DNA of 64,000 nt. It comes from Aquilaria yunnanensis (lineage: Eukaryota > Streptophyta > Magnoliopsida > Malvales > Thymelaeaceae). Both the position numbers and the translations under genes were made by a program. The stretch is taken from the NCBI GenBank assembly GCA_039654915.1, contig CM077599.1, positions 374,501 to 438,500 of the forward strand, given 5' to 3'. This document shows, piece after piece, positions 11,101 through 23,589 of the stretch. The stretch's first letter is position 1. Each line of letters opens with the position of its first letter. A model generated the notes under the pieces. That model made no database searches. It worked only from the letters and a program-made list of their open reading frames with translations, and had not been told where the DNA came from.

Positions 11101-13714
11101 GAATTGAATAAAATGACATGAGAATCTTTCACAAATCTAGATTGCACTTTTTTTGAAAGGAAAGAAAAGCCTCATTATATATCATCTCAAACAATAATTT
11201 AAATTAATTAACCATGCCCAGCCCAATGCCAGCCACTAGAAGCTTCTGATTCTAGATGACCCTTTTCCCTTTATTAGATAAGGATAACAAATGCAATTGA
11301 AGGTGGTAAAGAAATGAAGACAAGGATTTAACATTATTAAGGTCTACCCTAGAATATAAGATTCCATATACCCAAATCCAATCATTATTTGATCAAAGCT
11401 TAGTTGAAGCGGGTCACAATAACTTTTAATTGAACTGCCACCAATCATTCTCTAAATGCTTACACCTAAGTGCAAATTTTGTTGATGTAAAATGCTAGTA
11501 ATTCCTGACCAAGCATACTAACAAATAAATGTATACACCTGATACTTGTGCAAATTTTGAATTGAATCAGTCTCAAACTCATGAAAAGTTGACATGTTTG
11601 TTGATCAAAATTCGTAAAAATAATAGGAAGTTAAGTATTCATTATTCATACCATTTTTTGGGACTGAGCATTATTAATTATTCATACACTTTAGCTGCCC
11701 AGCTAAAGTGTATGTGTTAAGATGACTGTGTTGCGTACATAAAAGGATTGACTAGGAGTAGCCCAATTGAGGATAAACAAGAGGAAGAACACACATAAAA
11801 GGTTTGGACATATATTTAACATAGGTGTAGCCCACAACATGCTCCAATGACAAACAAATACTACATGTTACTTGTACAAGGTAAGATGGCGGGTGAAATA
11901 GGCACTCTCAAAAATAAAACTACTTATGCAGACGGCTGGCCAAAATACTGAAGAAAAGTTTATGTGGCTGATACAAACAAATTTTATAGTATAGTACAGA
12001 CATAGTTAAGTTCAACTGGGAACAACGTTCTAACCATGAGAAATACATAAATTGAAAATGAATTACATAAATCTTTAGATGCTAGTATATACAAAAGTGA
12101 CTCTTGAACAATAGTTATGATTGGCAATCCAAAGCATTATGATAATATACTCACAGTGGATTGGGAAAGAGGAGTTGAGGGTCCCTGAGGAACTTTACCC
12201 ATGTCCTGCTGCTTTATATCGACTAACTTTCCAGGGCTTTGACGACTAGATGTTGGCCCCCTAGCACCATTCTCCATCATGATAAAGTCTTTACTTTCAT
12301 TATCAGCAGCCCTTGATTTCAGTATTTCAGTCAGCCTCCTGATTTCATCACTGTCCATTTTTTGAAAAACTCATAAGCATGTATTAGAGAAAAGCTAATC
12401 AATTCACCAGCAATTCTATAAAAAAAGTATATACATTTGCAACTTCAGTTTGCATCATCATGCTGTTGGGCAGAGCATGCATTTGTTAATATTTGGCAAC
12501 TAGTTGAAATCAAGAACGGCAATTATTTCTAACTGTAACTACAGCAATTAGTTGAATCAAGTAATTCTCAGGCAGGTGCTTGGAGTTCCATGATATTGTA
12601 GATTAAGCAACATGTGGTAAAAAGGTGCAAAATTTTTATTAGTGACATTTGGAAAAGATATCTACCTAGAAAATGTTTTCCCTTTCATTAGCTTTTCAAT
12701 CTCAGATAGGCCATCAGCAGCAGTAATATTACTCATTCTTACTTGCACCTGGCCATCAAACAACGAACCATTCCTTATCCTGTTACCTGATCTATTCACA
12801 CCACTGACATCCGCAGATTCAGGAACTCCAAGCTGCAAAGAGATTCATCCGACCAATAAGGAGAGTCAACTGATAATACATATTGGAAGCTAAGGGGGAA
12901 AACACATCATATGCTTCGAATGCTGGAGCATAAAATCTACCAAGAAGATGTCATATATAAGTCCTAGCTGAGGAATACCGACAAAGAACTAAGCACCAAT
13001 TGTGACATAAAAAGTATGACTTGAATACTGTTAAGCCATAAGAAGATCATGGTTTTAGTAGCATGAAATTGGGACAACGCTTGAAGATATTCAAGTGGGA
13101 AAAATTGCATGAACTTAAACACCATACTGACACATTTTTAGCTGTTATTCAAGCCACATGCAGAATAGCAGAAAAACACAAACAGAGAATAAATGAGATA
13201 GAAAGGCAGAATCCTCACGTCCGAGGTGCAAGTTCGAGCATCATTGCCAGCATTTTCTCCTCCACTAGCGCCTAACTCATCTATTTCAGAGAACATCGTC
13301 ACACTTCAGTTAAAAAAGATTATGAGATAGTAGAATCAATGAATAACTAAAACCCTAATCAGCCACCAGGAGATAACTAAAACCCTAATCAGCCACCAGG
13401 AGGAAAAGTTTCTCTATAGAAAACATTATTTCTGAGGACGAACCTCGCAATTCAGTTTTTGCGGAAAGAGAATCTTCCGACAATTTAGAGAAGAAAGAGG
13501 GGAATACTCTGGTGGCCCCGCTGGCGATCAGGCGACAAGCAGGATCGACCAACTTGGAGAGCCAGCGACCCCGCTGGGTTTGGGGCTGGGGCTGGGACGA
13601 GCGGGCGTACGGCGAGGCCGGTGGCCTACGTGTCGGCTGCCTCCTCAATTTCCCACCGGCGCCTTGCTCATTCGGCGGCGGCTGTTGGATTGAGCAAGAC
13701 GACGGCGTTTCCAT
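8116..13714 (-). CDS. NUP1: NUP1-like nuclear pore protein, complete, 8 exons, 735 aa
   Basis: A nucleoporin of the plant NUP1/NUP136 family (functional counterpart of Nup153), placed at the nuclear basket in mRNA export and nuclear shape. Exons on the minus strand: 13714-13444, 13280-13219, 12832-12666, 12350-12155, 10990-10685, 10600-10514, 10118-9420, 8535-8116. All junctions are GT-AG and in phase, total 2208 nt. Family landmarks: GGKLRRQPTRR (20-30), WLSKLVDPACRLI (51-63, a likely amphipathic helix), SEIEKLMKGKTFS then DEIRRLTEILKSRAAD (about 154-182), ASPVDIAKAYM (239-249), GSVGPIRRIRH (near 373), and a C-terminus ending FSSISKDAICY. FG motifs are few (YEFG, FNFG, VHFG), so it is the short FG-poor type rather than the ~1300-aa Arabidopsis protein. 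Nothing looks broken. Confidence 0.9.
13343..13402. repeat. Perfect 30-bp tandem duplication in NUP1 intron 1
   Basis: Two identical 30-bp units start at 13343 and 13373 (ataactaaaaccctaatcag and on). They lie inside the 163-bp first intron, 42 bp below the exon 1 border. Perfect identity suggests a recent slip. Confidence 0.95.
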
Positions 13715-13863
13715 ATTCCTGGTCGTCTCTCCGCCACCCTGAGTCCGTCCACACAGATGAAATAGATGGGAAGCGCGCTTTTTTACCGTTTTATGTTTTT
13801 CGTTTTTGCCTTCAAATGGAATGCTACGTCACGTTGGTGCTGGTTTTAAAATTTAACAGCCGG

Positions 13864-13900
13864 AGCCCGAAGTGGGCTTTCGCTTTATTCGTTGGGCCAA
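13864..13900. promoter_or_regulatory. Site II-type promoter motifs upstream of NUP1
   Basis: TGGGCT (13873-13878) and TGGGCC (13893-13898) lie 160-185 bp upstream of the NUP1 ATG. TGGGCY (site II) elements are TCP-bound motifs common in housekeeping plant promoters. Their role here is inferred only from motif and position. Confidence 0.4.
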
Positions 13901-15250
13901 CGATTTTGAGCCTTTTGAGTTTGAATAGATTAAGTTGGTACCTGGCACATTCCCACCTCGTACCAAATACCCAATACTCAATTCTAAAATCTTTGGGTTT
14001 TTGCAGAATTTGTTTTTTTATTGATTTGAATACAAATTGAAGTTTTCCTTGACTTTTATGGTGACTTTATTTTCCTACTCTCGAGCATGAGGATCCATGT
14101 GAAGTCATACTAATAATTAAATATGTGTCCACTCATACAACTAGGTTATGGTAAAAATAGGAATCAAGTTTCACAAGAGAATGGCTCTGGTACGGATACG
14201 ATCAAACAAATGACCATGTGTGATAGATAAGATATATATGTGCCCACTCATCTGATATATATATATATATATATGTTGATTAGATTGAGGCTCACTCGCT
14301 AGCTAGCTCTCCTTTTTGTAGCTTCACAGTTTCCCATCAACGTGCCCCCGCCCCTGCCGGTTTGGCTCCATCCATCCATTGCTCTTTTCCACTTAACTTG
14401 TTCCTGATGGGGTGGCCCCTGCTGCAGGTATAGGCAACTTGTAAGATTCTATTGTATGTTGATGGCCAAACAGAATGTTTCTCCTCCTACTTGCAAAAGC
14501 ATCCATCCATCTATCCCAGTTTTAGTTTTAGTCCCTACGCATGCCCTTCTTTTATTTTATGCCCAGGCTACCCCGACCCTTACCATACGTAAATAGCTAA
14601 ATAAGTTGGAGGATCACCTATTAATTTCATTCTTGTTAGTATTGTCCATTCTATTTATGATTTCCTGGCTAATTATATGAATCACGCCACTCCTCGAGAA
14701 CTAGGTAAGCTAGTAACTACGAGTTAAAAGTAGAGAAGCATAGATAATAATAATGACTCCAAGAGTCGAGCAAAATCAGTCAAAGCCAGCTAGAGATGTC
14801 TACAATATTGCCTACATAATTCATTTTTTACTTGGCATAGCTAAGCTCCATCCCTGGAATTCTTTTATTATAGCTATCGATTACTTTGACTTCCTCTATC
14901 CAACCAGACATGTTGAGAAGTTTTTGTCGATTCATACATGAGCTTTTCTGTGCTGCTTCTGGTGGCCATGACTATCATCACCTGACCCTATCACTTTACT
15001 CTAAGATCCAGGCTCAACTTGGGATCTTCCATGTTCATACTCTCACTAATGGTTGTTCCAGCTCTAGATAGGAGCTGCCACATCTTTAAAAGGACTGGGA
15101 CGTAGACCGAAGCCTATGCTCTAACTGTTGTTGCGGCCGTAATTTGTGGTCTAGTCGATGGCTTGATAGGAGGAAGCTTGATTAGTTCTGCTGAAAAGCT
15201 CCGAAAAAAATATATGCAGGCTATTTTTTGCCAAAATCGCCTCTTCAGGC
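13901..15250. other. Intergenic, no gene recognised
   Basis: No coding sequence supported. Contains an (AT)n tract near 14255-14274 and some short open frames (14753-15071) without recognisable content or coding bias. Confidence 0.6.
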
Positions 15251-15770
15251 CAAGGGGTGATTAATCCGTTTTTTCAATTTTAACCAAAACTAAATAGCTA
15301 ACATTTTTTTGTTTTCAGTTTTATATCATAATAACCAAATAAACTAAGTTAAGTGTGAAAACTGAATTAACAGAAAACCGAATTTTAGTTATTGGTTTTT
15401 AACCGAATAACCAAATTGTACATGCACTAAAACGACTTAAAGGAGAAATAACATTATTCATCCCCTCATCCTCTTTCTTTCTCATCATCATCGAGCCTTT
15501 AGGTTTGAGTTAGTTCAATAGTATAACTCACCGATAAAAATGTGCAAATATATATAAATGATTGTGTCTATTAAATCCACTAGTAAAAAAAATTGATTTT
15601 TTCGGTTAACCAAATTGTAATTAAGAAAACAGAAAATCAAAGCTGAATTTGTATTTCGGTTTTCGGTTATAACCGAAAACTAAAATATCACCAAAAAATG
15701 ATAACCAAAAACCAAAAAAAAAAAATTTATTCAGTTATTTCGGATAAAACTGAAATTTTGCTCACCCTTA
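15251..15770. mobile_element. Non-autonomous hAT element
   Basis: The left end CAAGGGGTGA and right end TCACCCTTA form short inverted ends of the common plant hAT type. Inside are many subterminal blocks of the AACCGAA / TTCGGTT type in both orientations (for example around 15376-15410 and 15600-15680). About 520 bp with no coding capacity. I could not find a matching 8-bp target duplication. Confidence 0.5.
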
Positions 15771-15833
15771 GGTACCATCCAATTCAAATGGGATTATATC
15801 TTAGTAATTCTACTAGTATAATTAATTTCAAAT

Positions 15834-16986
15834 TGATGTGAATTTAAAAACAATTAACCGCAAGTGCATGGAGTATGTTGACTTAGGGTGAGAAGAGTAT
15901 CATCCCACGAGGATTGATATATATTAATTCACAATTACCACTATTTCAAGTCAACTATAGCAAAACAATTAAGATTGGATGTAAAGCTAAACAAGTAAAT
16001 TAATTAGACTAAATTAACTAAGTGAAATGTCACTAATTTAGAATGTAATACTGTAATGCAACTTTGTGGCTTTTGTTAAATTACTAAAGCACACTTCTTA
16101 TGGGTTTATTACTTAAATTAATTAGTTGGTGAATTTTAGCTAGTGATTTGGTTCTCATTGCTTATTGATGAAATAATCAAATTGAAACTTTACTTTCCCA
16201 AGTGAAAAGATTACTCTATCTACTCTAAACTTAGTAAGGGCTCTCATCCGATTGCAAGCTTAAAAAGAAGCATTAATGCTCAATTTACTTTCACCTAATG
16301 ACTTAGACTAGTTTTCTAACAAGCCCATTTGTCATTAAACTTTTCTTTTGGGTCCAATCACTTTTAATCTTTTCCAATAGTTTAAAAGTAATTCATGGTG
16401 CAACTAATTGTGGCCATTAACTAACACAACAATGAGTTCAAAAGAAGGATAAACAAGCATTTGAAAGAAAATCAAAGTCACATAACCATAAATTCAACCA
16501 ATACAATCAATTTAAGTAGCTACATCTATAGAAAGTGTAGAAAATACTACTCCATAACTAACTAAATATGTCCATGAAAATACATAAATGAGCATCTATT
16601 TCTAAGTACAAAGAAGGAAATAAAGAATCCAAGTGACTAGTGTTGCTTGATTCCTCAAAGCTTCAACAAGTCTTCATGTGCTCCAGGTCTTCTCCAAGTA
16701 GATACCCACAAATTGCTCCACAAGATGATGACAAATTCAAGTGATGATGATGATGATGGAAAACTTGGCTTTAACTTAAGAAAATGAAGAAGCTTGGGCT
16801 CTAGATCTTTCTACGTGATAAAGTCTCTTCCACATTCACCAACCACTAAGGGATAAAATCCTTCCACGAATTGCAAGTCTTGATTTAAAACAAGAAATAA
16901 CGGAAAATGTGGTATGGTGATGTAGAAAAAGACGATCAAAATTGATAAAACGTCAACACTTTTGACCATACAAATTGGCAACTATC
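15834..16986 (-). repeat. 3' LTR of a second related gypsy element
   Basis: Starts TGATGTGAAT and ends AACTATCA on the plus strand. It shares block order with the LTR at 3830-5346 but is shorter, as it lacks the minisatellite. Directly after it (16987-17001) the plus strand reads TTCCCCAAACTTAAA. Its complement is a purine-rich TTTAAGTTTGGGGAA, the polypurine tract that precedes a 3' LTR in this family. No 5-bp target duplication pairs the two LTR ends, as expected for a 3' LTR still joined to internal sequence. Confidence 0.7.
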
Positions 16987-18050
16987 ATTCCCCAAACTTA
17001 AAATGATACTAGTGCTTAGCATACTCTAACTAAAAAGTAGAACAACCAAAACAAATAAGCTAACAATGCATAGCCAATATCACATTATGAAATCATCTAT
17101 TTCACAAAATCAACTCAAAATAAGTTAAGGTAAGTAAAGAAAGAAAAAATTTTGCCACTAGTGGTAGATGGTCACTTTCTTAGTGTTTCACTCCCTATTC
17201 TAAGTTGGTCTAGTGTATCAAAAGGCTCATAATGTGGCTATACTCATAAATTTGCAAATGGACCCAAACTACCCACTAATTGTCCATAAGGAATATGCAT
17301 GCAAATTACAAGTCCAATGACAAATATTTAAGGTTGTACCGAGGCTGAGAGTCTGTAACAGGCACTTTATGATGGAGCTAAGGAAGCTAGTTAAGCATTT
17401 TACACCATGGGCACATACAACTTTTGACTCTTAAAACCCACACAAGACATTAAACACTTAGTACATATAATTGCTTAACTTCCAAGTAGCTTCCTAAACA
17501 ACTCTACATGCATAATTTTAACAGAATATTTAAGTGAACTTCAAAAAATACATTGAAGCACTTTCACTTTCCCTCTTTATTCATTCATTTTCATTTTCAT
17601 TTTTTTTTTCATTTTTTCATTTTTCATTTATTTTTGTTTATAAGGGCTTTTGCACTTTGTGCTCATTTTAGCCTTTTTTTCTAGAGGGATAAGCGATTTT
17701 TAACAAAGCCAAAAAGAAATTCACTCAAATTTTTAAGGTACTCACAATCATGCATATTCTATCAAAGTACTAAAGTCATAACTACATATTTTTTTACCAT
17801 CAACACAAGAACCTAGCATTGCTCAAACTCACATGAAAAGAAAATCCTCACACTTCTCCAAGCCTACAAGTAAAATGCTCAACTCATTTCAATGATCAAA
17901 AGAAAGTAAGTGAGATTGGATGTGGCTCAACAAGTGGGTTTAAACAACAAATAATACTTAAAGGCTCAAAGGGGGTTGACTAAGGATTATGATGAAAGGT
18001 TGGCCATTTAGATATGTAGTTAGCCCTAAGTTATCATTTTTATCCTCTAT
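16987..18050 (-). mobile_element. 3' internal remnant of the second gypsy element
   Basis: Non-coding AT-rich sequence continuing from the 3' LTR, starting with the polypurine tract. It looks like the long 3' untranslated region of Athila/Tat elements. It holds no open frame of note, and no gag, pol or 5' LTR follows. The far border is a guess. Confidence 0.4.
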
Positions 18051-18468
18051 TTACATATAAAAATTCAGATATGAATAGGTCCACAAACGAAAAATATATA
18101 GGCAAATTAATTTTAATAACTTATAAGTCCTAATGTAAAAAACACTACCTCTATCCTATATTTTTTGAAACATTTCATTTTTTAACTTCAATTTGACTTT
18201 AATTTATTTATATCATTATTTGTTAACAAATTTTAAAATTATAAAATTTTATTTATTATTTATCTATTATAATATAAAAAATAAAAATTATAAATTAATT
18301 ATTACAAATAGTGAATATTTTATAAGAACTTGGAAGCGAATGAATAACCGCATTTAAGAATAAAGTGTGGATTTCTGAAATTGGGAGCAAGACTTGTATT
18401 TTCACGTAATCTAATTGAGTTTTTATGAGTTAGTCATGATGGGATTAGTGGCTTGTAAATTAAAAAAA

Positions 18469-19588
18469 GGCCAAAATGCTCATTTGGCCCCTCAACTTGT
18501 CTAACTCTAACGAGTTAGTTCTTTATGTTTGACTCACTGCGAGTTAATCCCTCAACTTTACAAAACTTAGCGAGTTCGTCCAAATTGGATGAAAGGGTAA
18601 ATGGAGTTAGATGTGTTGTTGACGTGGCATGGAGCTATGCTGAGGTGGTGCTGCCATATCAGCTTTTTTTTTCACATCATCTCGTCTCATCTCTCTCGTT
18701 ATTCATTTGTTCCGGCGAAGCTCATTGTCAACATCACTGTGGCTTCTTCACGTTTAGATCCCTCCTGGTGAATGGCTCATCTTGGGTCGTTGGGGGCTGC
18801 TCCTCGCCTTCATTTTCCTTTCTACCCTCTCTCCCAATTCCATCTCTCTTCCCCTTGCCACCACCTACCGGTCGTTTCTCTTCCCCTTGCCATATCTGGT
18901 TCTCACTAAATGCCAAGGACCACATGTGCAATACCTTGTCCGATTCCTTCTTCCAGCCTCTTCTCGTCACTGCCAGATCCCAATGGGCACCTGCCTAGAA
19001 AAGCTCGACCCTAATTGTCCAAAATTGTCCAGAGATGGAAATGGCCAAAATGCGAGCATCGGGTGAGACGACAGTGGGTGAGCGAGGAGGACAGCGGGCA
19101 TCTAGTGAGATGGTGGCTGGCGGACGAGAATTGCAGACGAGGAGGATGTGCATCGGGTAAGACGCTGGCTAGTGGACGAGGATTGCAAACGAGGAGGGCA
19201 GGCGAGGATGGAGGACGAGGAAGGATGGAGGAGGCAGGTGGGCGACAAGGGAGGAGAAAGGGCGAGGAGAGATGAGGGTGACGGCCGATAGACGAGGATT
19301 GTAGACGATGAGGGTGGGCGAGGACGGCGTATGAGGAAGGATGGGGGAGACGGGCGAGCAACGAGGGAGGAGAGATGGCGAGGAGAGAGGGTGAGGAGAG
19401 ATGATGATGGCGTTAATATCCCAGGCTGAACAATTTTTTTACGTGGGACTGATTCATTTAATTTGGTGAAGTTGAGGGACTAACACGCTTAATTTGTAAA
19501 GTTAAAGGACTAACTCACACTGAGTCAAACTAAAAGGACTAACTCGCTCGAGTTTGCCAAGTTAAAGGACCATATGTGCATTTTGGCC
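18469..19588. mobile_element. Mutator-like element with perfect 9-bp TSD
   Basis: Left end GGCCAAAATGCTCATTTGG; the right end is its inverted partner (CATATGTGCATTTTGGCC). The inverted ends continue inward with words such as aactcgttag and ctcaacttt. Flanks are TTAAAAAAA at 18460-18468 and the same 9 bases at 19589-19597. It is 1120 bp with no transposase. The interior has a C/T-rich left half (18660-18960) and a G-rich, internally repetitive right half (19060-19400) built on GGACGAGGA-type words. Open frames there (18525-18998, 18782-19066, 19015-19275) are low-complexity and not credible genes. Confidence 0.85.
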
Positions 19589-19597
19589 TTAAAAAAA

Positions 19598-19878
19598 ATG
19601 AAGTCGTTGTTGCGGGCTGGGAGATTGACAAAGGAACCTTCCCCCACATGTTTCCGTTCAGACCATGTTGCTTGTCAATGCATGTGACTGCATTTACACG
19701 TCTAGTTTTGCTCCACGTGAGCAAATAGTATGCAGGTATCGTAGCGTACTCCACGAGTAAGGGGAAGTTTAGAATTGGTGTTAAGGTTGCCTACAGGAAC
19801 TTTTAGAGAGAATTAAGATTTTGTTTTAATTGATTGTTAAGAGTTAAAGAGCTACTCTCGCATTTGCAAAGGCCGCTC
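19598..19878. other. Intergenic, nothing recognised
   Basis: Short unique-looking stretch between the Mutator-like element and the LINE tail. Confidence 0.5.
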
Positions 19879-20850
19879 TTTTATTTTTTTTAACTAAAAT
19901 TTTTATTTTTCTAGAAACACTTTTATGGGTGTAGATTTTATTCCATTTAAATCAATCTAACAACATTTACATATCAAGTCAAGGGCCTATAAAAAGGGCA
20001 AAACCTGACTTAAAACAAATTACAAAAGAACATAACCTGTGCTTCACAAGCAAAATCAGGCAATACATACTAAGCAAAAACCTCACTCAAATTGCAACTG
20101 TACCTATATTGGATTGCTTCAAAAATAATTCATATTACTTCAATTAACCGTCTAGACATTCGATGATAATGTCTCATATTTCTTTCTTGCCACAAGAAAT
20201 AAACCAAAGTCGAAAAACAAGCTCGCCTTACCTTTGATTTTAGGCTATTGCCTTTCACCACTCTGCACAGTCATTGCCAGCATCTATTTCAACTCCAAGG
20301 AGCATCATGAAGTTTAACCATACACAACAAATGGTTCCGAGATTCATCAGCAAGAATACAAAGGGCACAAAAGTTAGATACTATATCCAAGTAATGACCA
20401 AGTCTACCCAGGGTAGGTAATTTGCCCAACATAGCAAACCAACAGACCATGGAAAGTTTTGGGACTGATTTCCAAACCAATGAGTGCCACTGCACAAAAT
20501 CAAAATTCTCCACAAAATGTAAATATGCTAACTTCATGCTAAATTTATAACCTCTTACACAATCCCAAGCATTATTATGAATAGCATCAGAAAATAAGAT
20601 ACGTACTTTCAAGACATGCTTCCAAAAAACAGAACAATCAACTGCAGGACTTACTTGCCAGATGTCCTGGCCCTTAAGGTAGTATGCATGTAGCCATCGA
20701 ATCCACAAGCTCTCCTTATCAGAAAACATACGCCGCAGCTTTTTACCATTAGCTGCATCATTCCACCCAAACGGATTGTACCACCCAAGACCTCCCTGTT
20801 CTTTGTGAACACACACAAATTTCCAAGCTATAGAGAATTTATAAACTAAA
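19879..20850 (-). mobile_element. 5'-truncated LINE retrotransposon tail
   Basis: Minus-strand frame 20816-20289 (175 aa) is the reverse-transcriptase zinc-binding region (zf-RVT) of plant L1-type LINEs. It has KEQGGLGW, then SLWIRWLHAYYLKGQDIW, then VCWFAMLGKLPT and CALCILADESRNHL. The reading extends to about 20850 before the match ends. The 3' untranslated region follows, ending in an A-rich tail (complement of 19879-19892). Loss of the RT and endonuclease upstream is the usual 5' truncation of LINE insertions. A target duplication was not found. Confidence 0.75.
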
Positions 20851-23129
20851 GTTTAACTTAAATATATTTATATTAATTTATATTATAAATTTTTTTAAAA
20901 AAAATATATTTATAAACTAAAGTCTTTATGATATTATTTTCATATAAAAAATTTATATTTTGATAAAAAATTCTAAAAAAATCATGAATTAATTGTTCTG
21001 AATAATAAAGAAGATGCACTTTATGAGAAAGAATGAGTATTTTTTATAGATAATATCCATCAATTATTATATTAATTTAAAATTTTGAATATATTGGCAA
21101 TACCTCTATTAATACTCCTCGATGGACAACAAAAGTCCTATTTTCATGGCCCAAAAAAACCTTGATTAATAAGTTTTAATTATTGGTTTACATTTAATTA
21201 GATAAATTATAAAAACTTACAAATTAAAGCAAGTTAAAAACTTGAAACATAATATCCATGATTGAAATAAATAATTTGATAGTCAAATTATTTGTATAAA
21301 TAATAGATGGGCTCCACGGCTCTTCCTACATCTCCCTATCTTAAGGTTCCCGATTGGAGTTTCATTTTTCTGCTGGAAATGGTCTTTAGACTACGTCTGG
21401 CAATTATCTTTGGGGTTTTTCTTTATTTTTTGGCTAAGTTCATTCCTAATATAGGTTATTTCTTTTCAATTTTTTGTTTTCGATAGAGATTATGACAGTG
21501 TTTTTTGTGAGAGTTGTCAAATCTGATGATAGTTGTTAAGTGGAGTATATGGATTCTCAACAGCGTTGGCTGGAGACTTTAGTTATGCAATTTTCGGTTA
21601 CTTATAATAATTCTAGAGAATTTTTGTTCTTCTCACCATGTGTTGGAATTATGGTTTTCCTATATTTGACGTGTCTACTATTAGGTGCTAATCTGACTTT
21701 TATTTGGTTAGATTGAACATTTTTATTTACTCAGAATTTATTTCAGCTATTAGTGAGTTATTTCTTCCAAATTTATCTTAATTTATATGAAAGGTTCATT
21801 ACTAATAAACTATCTTCATTTCATTCGGTGTTTATAGGGAATAAATTTAGCAGCACATTTAATGACTAGCATGCTCTAGGTTAAGGTTGGGTCAAGAAGT
21901 TGAAAATTGCCTTGTGGGTGGACTTGAACCTGATATGATCTAATAAAGCACAAGAGCAGTTGTTTTAGGCCCAAACCAAATTAACCTGATTTCCAGCCCA
22001 AACCCACCCACATACCTATATATCCCTAACCTCCTTAACCTCATCAGTTGTCACTCTCACCTCACCCTCAGCCCCTCTATGCTCCGTCCTTCACTGTTCA
22101 CCCCGCCCTCCCTAGCCCTTCCTTCCTCCATTTGGACCATCTTTAACTCTCTGAACTTTCTCTGTAGCCCCACCCTACCTCCATTCTTTGCCTCATCGTT
22201 CTTTTATTCTATATCTTGTTTTTCTTTAGCATATTAAGACTATAGTTGATCCAATTCACTTCTTCTAACTCAAATTCAAAAAAAGGTTCTCTCAAAACCA
22301 CTAAATCGAAATTGAGGCCCTGCCCAACAGAAGTATTCTCCTCTTTGTTTTCTAGTTCATTGAACAGAAGAACATAATCAAATCCCTATTGTTTTGATAT
22401 TATTGCTACATTGCTACTTTGGATGACTAATTAGAGTAAGAAAAAGCAAGGAGTGATGATGATCAACAATTATATCTCATTAATCTGGTGAAAGAGTGAG
22501 GCACAGGAGGAGACCAAAACAAGTTTTCCAGGTAATCAAAATCGAAGATAAGGTTATCCTGGAATTTGCAGAGCAGATCTTTAGACATCAATGGCTGCAG
22601 ATACTCCATGTTGGTTGTTCCTAAGATCAGGGATTTGATTTCCTTTATCCAATCCATTGTTGGATTTCGATGAATAGAACTCATGCCTCTTGCGAAAGTT
22701 AAAACCCAATTCAATCAAACTCTAACCCAAGTACTTTGGGTTAGGGTCAAGTTGGGTTGGGGTCTTAAATTAAGTCAGGTCAAACCATCAATTGGTAGTT
22801 GTAAATGGGTTCAATAATTTTTTATTTGGACCCGAACATGGCCAAAAACTCAAAAATTTTGACCCATATGTTTGTTTTTTAGGATTTTATGTTATTAAAT
22901 TTATAAGATATCATTTTGTTCATTTTTAATTTAAATAATGTTTTTACAAGAAAACTAGAGAAATGAATGATCATAAGCTGTTGAAAGATATAAAAATGAT
23001 GCAAACATTTACACATAAAAACAAATTCTTTCTTTAATCATTGTAAGACATGTGAATGCACTTACAAAACATTCCATGATTTTCATAAACTAGTAAATAA
23101 TTTAAATTTCAATCAGATCACATACATAA
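20851..23129. other. AT-rich intergenic region with a possible degenerate hAT
   Basis: 20851-21880 is AT-rich with no gene. Between about 21880 and 22860 the edges carry GGGTCAAG/GGGTT words of the kind found beneath hAT ends. A minus-strand open frame at 22714-22463 reads EIKSLILGTTNMEYLQPL and FDFDYLENL; its composition looks protein-like but I do not recognise it. It could be a captured or decayed gene piece. Confidence 0.35.
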
Positions 23130-23293
23130 GCTCCATTTGGGAACAGTTTTTGTCATCAGCGTTAGAGTTTTGGATAATTTATTTGACAATTGAGATGAAA
23201 ACATTGAAGCTAAAAGCTAAAAGCTAAAAGCTACCATTTGATAGCTTTTTTAAAACTCTAACGCTAATAGCTGACGCTAATGCCAAATGGAGC
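23130..23293. mobile_element. Small MITE, 164 bp
   Basis: Ends GCTCCATTTGG and CCAAATGGAGC are perfect inverted repeats, with longer inner similarity (AGCGTTAGAGTTTT / AAAACTCTAACGCT). The flanks repeat CATAA (23125-23129 and 23294-23298). The interior has a four-copy AAGCTA run near 23208-23233. The superfamily is unsure. Confidence 0.75.
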
Positions 23294-23589
23294 CATAATC
23301 GTTCTTCAATCACAATATTACTTTAATCACACCCATTAATTTTGTGCAGAAAAGTCAACAATATAAAAGAAAAAAAACGTACTACTCACAACATCTTGGT
23401 CAAATGTATTTGTGCAAAATGGGAAAAAAGGAAGGAAATCCCATTTGAATTAGGAGGAGTAAATGAGTCTTTGAATTCCACGATCTCTGGGAATTCCATT
23501 GTAGAGAGCAACTCTGTTGGGCAGCATTCCATCGGCAACACAGACGAATAGAGGGTGCAGCTGTGAGTAGGAGCCCTGAGCTGCGGCCG

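Noticed and set aside
12642..13275. Plus-strand ORFs over the NUP1 exons
   Set aside because: Shadows of the minus-strand exons 2 and 3 and their intron.
18525..19361. Several open frames of 78-157 residues
   Set aside because: All lie in the C/T-rich and G-rich interior of a Mutator-like element, overlap each other on both strands and lack conserved content.
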